Shown here piece after piece: positions 26,184 to 35,910 of a DNA stretch of 64,000 nt. Both the position numbers and the translations under genes were made by a program. This stretch comes from Pogonophryne albipinna (lineage: Eukaryota; Chordata; Actinopteri; Perciformes; Artedidraconidae). Under the pieces are notes generated by a model that saw nothing but the letters and a program-made list of their open reading frames with translations, did not search any database and was not told the origin of the DNA. Numbering within the stretch: position 1 is the first letter of the stretch; every line of letters begins with the position of its first letter. The DNA lies in contig CM053264.1 of the NCBI GenBank assembly GCA_028583405.1, positions 12,047,287 to 12,111,286 on the forward strand, given 5' to 3'.

Positions 26184-29100
26184 ATGGCCCCCGCCAACAT
26201 GGAAGTGTTAGACATCTCCGTCGTAGTGATGTACTTCATCCTGGTGCTGGCGATCGGTTTCATCGCCATGCGGAGAACCAATAAGAACACGGTGGGCGGA
26301 TACTTCCTGGCCGGTCGCTCTATGAACTGGGCAGCCGTAGGAGCGTCGCTATTCGTCAGCAACATCGGGAGCCAGCATTTTATCGGACTAGCCGGGTCGG
26401 GGGCTGCTAGCGGTTTAGGCGTGGCAGCGTGGGAAATAAACGCCCTGTTGCTGCTGCAGATATTAGGCTGGGTATTTATCCCCGTGTACATTCAGTCCGG
26501 AGTCTACACCATGCCAGAGTACCTGACAAAGCGATTTGGCGGGAAACGGCTCAAGGTGTATTATGCCGCGCTGTCCCTCGTGCTGTACATCTTCACCAAG
26601 GTGTCCGTGGATCTGTACGCCGGGGCCTTGTTCATCCAGGAGTCTTTAGGGTGGAACCTCTACCTGTCAATCATCCTCCTCATCGCCATGACAGCTCTAC
26701 TGACGGTCACTGGAGGTCTGGTGGCTGTCATCTACACGGACACCATCCAGGCCTTCCTCATGATCGCCGGAGCGCTCTGCCTCATGAGCATCAGCCTCTT
26801 CAAAGTGGGAGGACTCGAAGGTGATTATGCATTGAATTTAATTCCATGTGACAGAGGTGGGAGAAGATCGAGAAAATCTTGTACTTAAGGGAATATAAAG
26901 GAATACTCTGTTACAAGTAAAAGTCCTGCATCCATAATGTTACTTAGGTACAATAGCAATAGCTTTTATTGTCATTTGTCATAGCTACAGTGTAGTTATG
27001 ACAATGAAAATCTTAGGTCACAGGCTCCTCCAACAGTGCAACACAATACAACAGATACACTTGTCCAAGTTTTTTACAGATTGGCTAATATACGTATATC
27101 ACTAAAAAGTTTCTATCCAAAGTAAATCTATTTGACACAACTGCCATGCGATCAACTGACTGCCATCTCACACTATATGCTTTTCTTTAAGGTTTGAGGA
27201 CCAAGTACATGCAAGCTTCTCCAAACATCACGGCCATCTTGCTGTCTTCGCCCAACCTAACGTATTCTGCCTCCTGCCACCTCCACCTTCACCCCAAACC
27301 AGACGCTCTGAAGATACTTCGGGGCCCGAGGGATCCAGACCTGCCGTGGCCCGGTTTCCTCCTGGGCCAGACTCCTGTCTCCATTTGGTACGTGTCCAAG
27401 TCCTTTCACCAAAACTGACATCCCTAACTGGTTCAGTTTCATGTTTAGTTTATGTGTGTCACCAGAAGATGGATGGCCTTTCATTTTGAGCCAGTATCCG
27501 TGTCCTTGCTATAATGCTACTTTATGGTCTAATTGTTAAATCTAAGCGTCCTCTCCTGTGTTCTAGGTACTGGTGTGCAGATCAGGTGATCGTTCAAAGG
27601 GTTTTGGCAACGAAGAATATTGCCCACGCTAAAGGAGCCACGATCATGGCCGGCTTTCTGAAAATCCTCCCCATGTTCATCATCGTCATCCCAGGTAGAT
27701 GATGCTGCATATTCACACAAAGTTGTCACACAATTTCAACTTTATGAAAAATAATAGTAAGGTTGATGAGTCAAAAAATATACAAAAAGACAATTAGTGC
27801 TCTGTCGACTTTAAGTAAGTCAAATGTATTTATAAAGCGCTTTTCACAGACATAGTCACAAGGTGCTTGACAAAGAATTAAAACATCATACAAATGAAGA
27901 AGTGCTAAAAAACCTAATACATACAATAATTGTCCATACATGTTTACCTTTTTCCCTCTGACCTTGAGCAGCCGTTATCTCCCTTAAGGAGGGGCTGCCC
28001 TAGCAAGTTGTTGATGTTGCCAGTTTGTGACCGGGCAACTCTCGGTCAGAGATAGTTATTGTGGGACACCTGGAACACATCCTTCTCGGGGTGTTGATGA
28101 CCCCGAGCCATAAGCGACAACAAATGTGATTCAGTGTCCTCAGCTGTTTAGTCTAACCAGGGGCGGACTGGTCATTGGGAAAACCGGGAGTTTTTTTTTT
28201 TTGCCTAAATCCTACCGGCCCACATTTGAAAGTGGGGTGTGGCCCACACCCCACTGGGCTGGGATGGGCCGATTTAGTCCCTAATTTTGCTCTCAAAGTG
28301 CACCAGATTGATCTTTTTTTTTTTTAATCTCGGGAGCATGCCCCCGGACCCCCCTAGAGGAGGTGAGGTCCACCACCTGCCCACACCCCCTGTCAAATTG
28401 TCCCACCCACATCGAGGATGCTTCCTACGCCCATGTTTTATTCCATGTGTCAAGTCAGGCAAATTGGGTCCAAATATTATTGCATCAATGATTTGTTAAC
28501 ATTAAAATCACTAAATATATGCTGTAACTATTTTGCTCTAGGCAACTCAAGGGCTCAGGTAATGTGATTACTATATGAATAATGGTCCAAAATAACATCA
28601 AATGCATAGGGTTTTTTGTTAAGTAACATACTTTCGTCACTGGCCGGCCGATACATGCCGCGTATTAAGTGGGCCTGTCTGTCAATTAATCCCCGGTCCA
28701 TTTTTTCCCCCCAGTCCGCCCCTGAGTCTAACTAATGAAGAATGTTGATTACCCTTAGCGAAACTAGTTAAAACATCATGCGAGAGGAAGGTTTCTTCAG
28801 AATTGATTGTGGCATCTCAACCGTGTGGTCTGGCCCTTTGACATGTCTTGTGAATTCTCCGGCCGAACCTCCAAATAAATCGTCAGTGTTTGCCATCAAA
28901 GCTCCAGCTCTCCTCGTGTCTCTCTGATACCTCAGTCACACCAACGGTGTTTCGGGGCCGGTTCGGAGCTGGAGCTTGAAAAGCACCGGGTTTTCCTCTT
29001 CACACCGCAGCGGAGCAGCCTCTTAGCTCCGGAATCCGGTTAGTTTCAAGCACCAAAAAATTGTCCGGCCAGAGCAAAAGCATCACATACGTCACGCTTA

Positions 29101-30805
29101 CGTCGAGGCGGGGGCAGGGGCAGGGGCGGGATCAACTCCTGAACAACAACAAGAAGCCCACGTTTTATCCAGCTTGTACACAACGATGGAGAAACTTAAC
29201 AAGCAGCAGTGGTCCACTGAAGAGACCAGCTACCTACTGGGAATCTGGTCTTCCGAAGAGGTACAGAGGAAGCTGGAGCACAATCGGCCATTGTTGTTGT
29301 TGTGTGAGCTGTGAGGGGTTTCCGCGCGGTTTGGCTTTATGAAGCAGGCACGCAAACGGTTACGTCATGACGCAAACGATGACGCAATGACGCAGCACCA
29401 GTTGTACTCTGGGCAGTGTGAAAAGAGCCTCCGCTAAACCGAAGAACCGGTTCTGAACCTGAAAAGCTCTAGCACGGAGCTTGAACCGGAATTGCGTTGG
29501 TGTGAATGAGGTATGAGACTTGTTTCCAATGTATTCAGAAGTTTCCCCCGCAGTCTTTACATACAATTGCTCTCTGACACACTTCACTCCTTGACTAGCG
29601 GATCACTAACTATATGAGTCATGTGTGATCTGATTTCAGGGATGATCTCCAGGATCTTCTTTGTGGATCAGTTGGCGTGCATCAGCCCGGAGCACTGCCT
29701 GGAGGTGTGCGGCTCTGCGAGTGGCTGCAGCAACGTGGCCTACCCCCGCCTCGTCATGCTGGTGATGCCCGTGGGACTGCGAGGCCTCATGATGGCCGTC
29801 ATGATCGCAGCTCTGATGAGCGACTTGGACTCCATCTTCAACTCGGCCAGCACCATATTCGCCCTGGATATCTACAAGATGATGAGGAAGCAGGTGTCGT
29901 CCCGGGAGCTGGTGATCGTCGGCAGGTTGTTCGTGGTTTTCATGGTGGTCATCAGCATCGCCTGGGTGCCCGTGGTCATCGAGATGCAGGGAGGCCAGAT
30001 GTTCTACTACATCATGGAGGTGACAGGCTACCTGACTCCTCCTATCGCTGCTCTGTTCCTGCTGGCCGTCCTGTGGCATCGCTGCAACGAGACGGGCGCC
30101 TTCTGGGGCAGCTTGGTGGGGTTCGTCCTTGGATCGGTGCGTCTGATTTTGGCATTGGTTTACCGGGAGCCTCGCTGCGACCAGCCCGACGACCGGCCCT
30201 CCTTCATCAAAGATATTCACTTCTTGTACGTGGCGGCCATATTGTTTTGGGTGTCGGCTCTTGTGACTGTCGTTGTGAGTCTGTGCACTCCTCCGCCGGA
30301 TCAAGAACAGATCAGAACCACCACCCTGTGGGGGTTAAGGAGGAGGAAGAGACTGAGGGAGAAAGCGAGGGAAGATATGACTGCTTTGAAGCCTCTGAAC
30401 CATGCAAACGGTTTGGCTGGGAGAGAAAAGAGTACGGATCAGCAAGACAACGGGATCGAGGCAAATCATGAGGAAACTCAGCCAAGCAACGATCACGCTG
30501 TCATAGTCGGGGATTTAGCTTCTGATCCATCAATGGAAGAAGAGGGAGAAAGGAAGGGAGTGGGGGAGGAGGATGGCTGTCTTGGAGGAGGAGTCGTGAA
30601 GGGAGGGAAATGTTTGAAAGCTTTAGAGTTTGTCTGTGGTTTCAAGGAGAAGCCGTCCCAAGCTCGGGTCCTCAGCGCTGAGGAACAGGAGCAGATCCTG
30701 GAGCAGCTTCTGCACGAACCTCGAGGAACCAAAATCCTCCTGAACACGGCACTGCTGACCATTTGCTTTGTGGGCATCTTTATTTTAATCTACTTCTCCT
30801 TATAG
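26184..30805 (+). CDS. slc5a3: Sodium/myo-inositol cotransporter, SLC5A3 (SMIT1)-type, four coding exons
   Basis: Exons 26184-26820, 27192-27387, 27567-27694 and 29640-30805 join in phase to 708 codons plus TAG. Every junction is GT/AG. SLC5 proteins are sodium-coupled plasma-membrane symporters with 14 membrane helices; SMIT1 imports myo-inositol as an osmolyte. Visible family landmarks include [10 protein letters not shown] (40-49), [11 protein letters not shown] (53-63), [29 protein letters not shown], then [12 protein letters not shown] across exons 2-3, ISRIFF, and [14 protein letters not shown] near the helix that holds the second sodium site. After the last loop helix comes a charged, poorly conserved cytoplasmic segment, then a final hydrophobic helix ending IYFSL. 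Two N-glycosylation motifs (NIT, NLT) lie in exon 2. Wording is closer to SLC5A3 than to SLC5A11. The start is at the first of two nearby Met codons, preceded by a GAAAC context. No frame damage is visible. Mammalian SLC5A3 has an uninterrupted coding exon, so the three introns are notable. Fish have a and b paralogues; which one this is cannot be told. Confidence 0.93.
26821..27191. other. slc5a3 intron 1 with repeat scraps
   Basis: Holds CTGTTACAAGTAAAAGTCC wording, related to the AAAAGTCCTGCATTCAAAA segment found inside hAT E1/E2 (6490-6520, 23895-23925), followed by a TTTATTGTCATT/ATGACAATGAA stretch typical of SINE/LINE tails. No complete element was delimited. Confidence 0.5.
27812..27950 (-). 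repeat. L2-like 3' end fragment in slc5a3 intron 3
   Basis: The reverse complement reads GTGAAAAGCGCTTTATAAAT. It resembles the 3' end of the L2 LINE at 21035-21080 (AAAAGTGCTATATAAATAAA). Only the 3' terminal part is recognisable. Confidence 0.5.
28158..28724. mobile_element. hAT-type MITE E8 in slc5a3 intron 3
   Basis: The termini CAGGGGCGGACTGG and CCAGTCCGCCCCTG are perfect 14-bp inverted repeats. The flanks are AGTCTAAC at 28150-28157 and 28725-28732, a perfect 8-bp target duplication. The 567 bp include, at about 28290-28436, a piece ending GGATGCTTCCTACGCCCATG that matches the end of hAT E3, so this MITE is itself chimeric or carries a nested fragment. Confidence 0.92.
28928..29513 (+). 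mobile_element. Harbinger-like element E9 in slc5a3 intron 3
   Basis: The ends TACCTCAGTCACACCAACG and CGTTGGTGTGAATGAGGTA are inverted repeats (one mismatch at the eighth base). TGA lies immediately outside each end, a 3-bp duplication in the PIF/Harbinger style although that group prefers TWA. The element carries a short Myb-like reading frame (29186-29314), as expected for Harbinger elements, which encode a Myb/SANT-like partner protein. No DDE transposase fits in 586 bp. Confidence 0.7.
29186..29314 (+). pseudogene. Myb/SANT-like N-terminal fragment of a Harbinger element
   Basis: 42 codons: [20 protein letters not shown], then [14 protein letters not shown] and a Leu run before TGA. The W-x4-E-x3-LL-x-IW spacing and the following short helix fit the first part of a trihelix/Myb-like DNA-binding domain as in Harbinger-derived proteins. 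Its position inside a Harbinger-type inverted-repeat element supports this. It stops before a complete domain. Confidence 0.5.
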
Positions 30806-31263
30806 GCTGGGACATGTTGGTCCATAAACTACAAGCAATAATGAACTAAAGGAGGGAAACTATGCTGCAGTTTCTCTTCAACTGTAATGAAAAAAGAGCA
30901 TTGTGAACAGGTTCAGTAAACGGCAAACATTTTAGCTACGACCCCAAAAATATTTTGGTTTTGATCAGGCTCGGGAACCAATTTTTTTTTTTTTAAACCA
31001 ATAAGAACTTTGTTGTATTATCAAATGGATTTTATACACTATATTTGTCTATTTGATTAAGTGTCCACTTTAATATACTCGCAACAGAAGTGGATGGAAA
31101 TACAAATGAATTCACATTTTTATATTCTGCTCGTTGTGAAGGTTGTTCTTAACGCTAGAAGATTCTCTTTCAAACACAGTATCATAGGTACCACTAAATT
31201 AAATAACCGTCTTTTTATAGGGGACTATCGGGAGGTCTGTCGCAGTATAGAGGTAAACAAAAA
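30806..31263 (+). other. Probable slc5a3 3' UTR, proximal part
   Basis: AT-rich sequence after the stop codon, without a close AATAAA. SLC5A3 transcripts have long 3' UTRs in other vertebrates. An AATAAA occurs only far downstream, near 33186. The extent cannot be decided. Confidence 0.35.
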
Positions 31264-31442
31264 AGGCGTGTGGTGCAGTGGGTAGTGCGTTGGTGTTTGG
31301 ATCAGGGTTCAAACCCCACTGCAGTCAGCATGTCGTTGTGTCCCTGAGACACTTCACCCCAAATTGCTCCTGTGGGGATTGCCCACAGTATTGAGTATGT
31401 AAGTCGCTTTGGATAAAAGCATCTGACATGTAATGTAAAAAA
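31264..31442 (+). mobile_element. tRNA-derived SINE with an L2-type tail
   Basis: The head has a pol III A box TGGTGCAGTGG (31271-31281) and a B box GGTTCAAACCC (31306-31316), spaced as in tRNA genes. The body follows with TGTCCCTGAGACACTTCACC, and the tail AAGTCGCTTTGGATAAAAGC then ATGTAATGTAA. The tail matches the 3' end of the LINE at 46740-49780 (49721-49741), as expected where a SINE borrows LINE machinery. It cannot be a functional tRNA gene, because the downstream half does not fold as one. Confidence 0.85.
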
Positions 31443-33230
31443 AAAGAAGAAGATATAATTGTATGAATTAGTGGAGCAAGCACAAAGGTACATTTTGCAG
31501 TATTGCCGAGTGCAACTTAAAGTATTTTTTTACTACAAAACGTCACTTCCTTTTGCTTTGTGGGATGTCTGCGAACACTAGGATTTAAATTATCCTTTGA
31601 TGTTTTAGATTTTTCCTCTCAGTCTTATACATCTCAACGCAGTGTTACTATAACACCTTTGTGACACCTCTGTAAGACCATGAGAGCTGCACAAGGATGT
31701 GTTGGGAAGAATAAGGACTTCATTGTAAATTGTCATATCTTTTTGTAATAATTGCTGATGGCCAGCCTGATTTCCGATGTGAAGGAGAACACTTTTCTCT
31801 TCTCCTGTTTTAATCCAGTATTTTTTAATGCAGAATGACATTTTGGACAATTTCTATGCAAGTTTAAGTACAAATAACTTGAGGGGTATTTCTAAACGTG
31901 GCTATTGTATTAATGTTTCATTGGCTATTAAGGGCATGTAAATGTTCACTGTGAAATTACTTTTCTACAAATAGTAATATAATCTTCCCATAACTTTGCA
32001 CATACAGTAATCCCTTCTGAACTCGATACCTTCCCGCACTTCGCTCTATGCAAAAAGAAACGCCTAATCTAACTGGTTGTTCTGGTCTAATGTGGCATTA
32101 CCCCGGGCCCTTCATCAAACAAACACTGTAAACATAACTGTCACTCGGAATAATTTCAACCTCTACATGATGGATTGGTTCACAGAGGATGAATCCTATT
32201 GCTTTTTGAGACCCTTTGATTGGTCTTCAATCAACACCATTAGATAGATTTTTTTTTTTTTAAATATCTCTAATTATTGGCTGGATTTCCAGGACATTTG
32301 GTGATTTTAATATCTTCCATTGGCTTTTTATCAAGCGGGGATATGCTCATTATTTTTGTTGTCCCATAGTTTTGTTTATGACTAATTACATACAAAGCTA
32401 ATGACCTTCCTACCAGCATCAAGTGTACTCTTAGTGCTAATTAGCAAATGATAGCATGGACCAAGATTGTTGGATCTGTAAACATCAGGATGTAAGCTTT
32501 ATCATTGAGACCATTATGCCCCCACTTTGTAATGCTGGCTTTCTCTTATTAAACTTTTCCAAAATGCAAATGTTGGCTGCCTCGTCTGTTTGTGTTCAAT
32601 TGAGAGGCGTCATGTCCCGGAGAGTTTGATCTGTTAACAGCAGGGCGAGGCTTAAGGAGGGGAAAACCCAGCGTTCAGATTCAATCGGAAAGTTAGTCAG
32701 GTGTTCTTCGAATGTATGCGCTTGATCCTGATTGGTCAAATTATTGCATTATTTCCCATTATCTCAATTAAAGTGTGCTTAGTAGTCTAAATGATAACAC
32801 GTAAACATAGCACTACTCAGTGAGTGAGGATGACATTAAACAGCCTCGCCCCAGTGGAAAGTTACAGACTGAAAGTGGAAAGTTACCGGGTAGACACATG
32901 CCACATGTTCTTTTTTGTCTTTGGTGTATTCAAGTTCATACAATACATGCTGCTGCCAACTTCATGTTCTCAGGAAATGTCACCTTCTTACTTCATGCAT
33001 TTGTAATCATAAAACAAGACAGGAAACGCTCAGAGTTTTAAGTGAATTAAGAAATGACACAGTAAGTAAACAAACGTATTTAATTAGAATTGTAGATTGT
33101 AATTGACAAGGTGTGTAAACAATGTTGGAATTCAACAAAAAATGTTCCTTAAGAAACAAATGTGTTCCAACCTTGATTATCTAAAATAAATAATATGAAT
33201 CTGGTTGTTTATGTGAAGCTCCTACACTTA
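31443..33230. other. Intergenic sequence, nothing recognised
   Basis: About 1.8 kb of AT-rich DNA with several short open stretches (for example 31605-31850 minus, 32820-33106 plus) that lack domains. It may include distal 3' UTR of slc5a3. Confidence 0.45.
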
Positions 33231-33237
33231 GGACCAG

Positions 33238-34100
33238 AGATGGAGTACTCGAGTGCCGATTTTCAGGACTCGTGACTTGACTCGGACTCGCGCACTGATT
33301 GACGCGACTCGGACTCGGACTCGTGAATTCTCACGCACGATGACTTGGACTTGGACTCGGACTCGGCTCGGACACTCCTTGGATGACTCGGACTTGGACT
33401 CGGACTCGAGCAAGTTTTCTCTGGAGTCTGATGTCCTCTGTGTCCTGGCGTGTGCACCTGCGAGGCGAGTTCACGTACTGGGCGCGCCCCCGCTGCTATA
33501 CCAGTCTAAAGATGTCCAGAGACACACCCCGCATCGTGCTGTATGCTTTTAAAGATTTTGTTTCCATATTGGGAAAGAGCAGCACAAAATGCACATTATG
33601 TGGACAGAAGATCGAAGAGAAGACTGGGACAACGTCGAATTTCACCCAGAAAAGTAAGTAGAAATGCTATTGTTAGCTTGCTAACCCACGTTAACGTTAG
33701 CCACTAAATTGACTCCACAAAGGTTTTAAGATGTCGGGTTAGATGGAGGTAGGGGTTGATATCACATCCTATAATAGACACATTAGTATACCATGACAGG
33801 ATAAAAGCAATGTAGAGGAGCTACAGCTACATTTCAACACATATATCCACTAAGATTAATACATGAAGACTAGTGACTCAGACTTGACTTGGACTCTTCT
33901 TGGGTGACTCGGACTTGGACTCGGACTCGAACACAGGTAATGGTGACTCGGACTCGACTCGGACACTCCTTGGGTGACTCGGACTTGGACTCGGACTCGA
34001 CTACGACTCTCCCTAGGTGACTCGGACTTGGACTCGGACTCGAAGAGTGGGGACTCGAGAGTGACTTGGACTCGTGAATTGGTGACTTGACTACAACACG
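33238..34100 (+). mobile_element. hAT-like element with GACTCG-rich arms and a BED-finger exon
   Basis: Both ends are arrays of GACTCGGACTTGGACTCG-type words (33240-33420 and 33870-34085), with inverted relatives, enclosing a transposase first exon. Exact termini and a target duplication were not found. The right end reads GGTGACTTGACTACAACAC. Confidence 0.6.
33512..33653 (+). pseudogene. hAT transposase first exon with partial BED zinc finger
   Basis: ATG at 33512 starts MSRDTPRIVLYAFKDFVS, then SSTKCTLCGQKIEEKTG and TTSNFTQK, ending at a consensus donor (AAAA then GTAAGTAG). CxxC followed by a TSNF-type helix start is the first half of a BED finger; the His pair would be in the next exon. 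No catalytic domain follows, so this is a remnant or lone exon. Confidence 0.6.
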
Positions 34101-34308
34101 GACATATTAAAAAGAGACAGATTAGAGAAAAATTGTCAGAATTGAAAGAGCAGAGTTGCCATGACTTTTAGAAGAGATTCAACTTTGTTGTCATTGCACA
34201 GAAAAAAACATGATAAAGAGGTAAAGTGTAGAGTTGTTCTTAGTCTTATTTCATCATTCACTGCAACTGATGATTATCACATTAAGAAAGGCAAGCTATA
34301 CGTGTGCA
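34101..34308. other. Intergenic sequence, nothing recognised
   Basis: Short spacer between two DNA-transposon remnants. Confidence 0.4.
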
Positions 34309-34528
34309 CAGGGCCGTCCCTGGCCAACATGAGGCCCCACGCAAAGTTATACGATGAGGCCCTCTGTTAAGCGAGCGACAACGGGGGGGGCTAAACCGTG
34401 CCGTGCCACACTAATTGCGCCGCATAAGCGCATATTTTCGGCTCAGTTGAGGCACCCTCCGCAAGGTGAGGCCCCCTCCGCAAGGTGAGGCCCCACGCAG
34501 TCTGCATGATCGGCCTGTAGGGAGGGTG
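34309..34528. mobile_element. Short hAT MITE E10 with perfect 8-bp TSD
   Basis: Starts CAGGGCCGTCCCTGG and ends GGCCTGTAGGGAGGGTG. It is flanked by CGTGTGCA at 34301-34308 and 34529-34536. GAGGCCCCACGCA occurs near both ends. The right terminus lacks part of the expected GGCGGCCCTG, as judged from the sister fragment at 34648. Confidence 0.8.
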
Positions 34529-34936
34529 CGTGTGCATACTTGCTCGTAATACATTTTATTCTGTGCCTAGTTTTCATACAAAGACATGTCCAAATCCTAA
34601 ATACATTTTCACACGGCTTAAAAAAGCCAATTGTGGTCCAATATGCCCAGGGCCGCCCCTCCCTACAGGCCAATCACGCAGGCTGCATGGGGCCCCGCCT
34701 TGCGCAGGGGGCCCCGCCCAGAGAGCCTCAGCTGCTGTGCGCAGTTCTGGCTGGACATATTCTATTGGCTATGGCATAAGACACACCTTCCCATGTTTGT
34801 GAAAAAAAAAGGCATGACCAGACATATTCTATGACATAACCACCTTTTTGAGGCCTCAATGCGTTTCTCCTTAAGTCAGGAGTCCCCCTCCCTGTGTACT
34901 GCTGTGAGAGGAGAGTAAGGCATAAATCATTATAGG
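34529..34936. other. Intergenic sequence with a sister fragment of MITE E10
   Basis: At 34648-34730 the words CAGGGCCGCCCCTCCCTACA and GGCCAATCACGCAGGCTGCA repeat the inverted right end of E10. No partner end was found, so this is an incomplete copy. The remainder is unremarkable. Confidence 0.55.
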
Positions 34937-35298
34937 TGTTATGTGTTTGTGCCCTGATCAGGCGCTCCTGGTGTGATGTGTCATGTCTAGCTGTAGTTTC
35001 CTGGTATGGTTTTGTAGTCCTTGTCGTTTCCCCTCCAGGTGTACCCACTGGTAATTAACCCAGGTGTTTCTTGTCTCGTCATTACCTCCTGCATAAGTAT
35101 TCTGCCTTCCCCTTTGTCCAGGGCTGATCCTGTCTGTGCAGTATGTGTTCTTGTCTGCTTACTTGATATTCCCTTTGTTCAAACCTGGTGGTAACTATTG
35201 ATTAAATTCTTACTTTTGATTACTTCGGCTACCGTCTCCTTTGTTATGTTGCCTTGACTCGACATTGAGCCTGCTGAACAGTCGAGGGTAGCGTAATA
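34937..35298 (+). repeat. 5' LTR
   Basis: 362 bp. Identical to the 3' LTR except for one T/G difference near 35068 (GGTGTTTC here, GGTGTGTC there). Ends in TA rather than the usual CA. Confidence 0.95.
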
Positions 35299-35316
35299 TG
35301 GGGGCTCGTGCCAAAC
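35299..35316 (+). promoter_or_regulatory. Primer-binding site, tRNA-Pro-like
   Basis: TGGGGGCTCGTGCC starts directly at the LTR boundary. The first 11 bases match the tRNA-Pro 3' end complement used by some retroelements; later bases diverge. Confidence 0.6.
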
Positions 35317-35910
35317 TGATGTGAGCAGGAATTTGGGGGTGGCCGCTGAGCTGAGTCCACACTTTGAATTGTGGTTGACAGTGTCGTGTGTGTGGCCCAT
35401 GTTTTATACCCTCTTGGTAAATGACTCTCCAATAAGGAGCGTTTTCATCCAGCTAGGGCAGCTGGACCATTTTCTATGGTTCCTTCCTTCGCCTGGTAGA
35501 CATACCATCTATGCTGGTCGGGGTAGTAGGAAGACCCTGTCAGGCTCCTCCTAGGCCGGCGTATGTCAGCTAGTTAGTTATATAGGGGGTCTGATAGTGA
35601 GGGATGGAAACGTTTAAGGGATGGGCTTTAGTTTTGTTTGTTTTTTTGAACACACGACAGTTGTTAATCTCTTGCGAATAATTTTGAGTGTGGATGCTTC
35701 AGAAGGTCACACCGGTGCTCTTCTCTATTTAGTGTATAGCGGTAGGGGAGCGGTGGCCAGAGTTATTAAGAACAGACTGTACAGACGTGTAGGGTGAAGC
35801 CGGTTTTGTTTTTTTTGGTGTATATGTTAATTGGTTGGTCGTATATGCTGGTGGAAGCGGGGTTGGCTCATTAATTTCTTCCTCCCCGGTGCGACGGTAC
35901 TAGGGCAGGT
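35317..35910 (+). other. Untranslated leader of the LTR retrotransposon
   Basis: About 590 bp between the primer site and the polyprotein start, with no supported frame. It would hold RNA packaging signals, but none can be identified by eye. Confidence 0.5.

Noticed and set aside
26429..26824. 131-residue plus-strand frame inside slc5a3 exon 1
   Set aside because: Shifted-frame shadow of the transporter.
29636..30304. 222-residue minus-strand frame opposite slc5a3 exon 4
   Set aside because: Antisense shadow of a conserved coding exon with His/Asp-rich composition and no domain.
31266..31340. tRNA gene
   Set aside because: A and B boxes are present, but the sequence continues into a SINE body and LINE-like tail, and no tRNA 3' half is formed.
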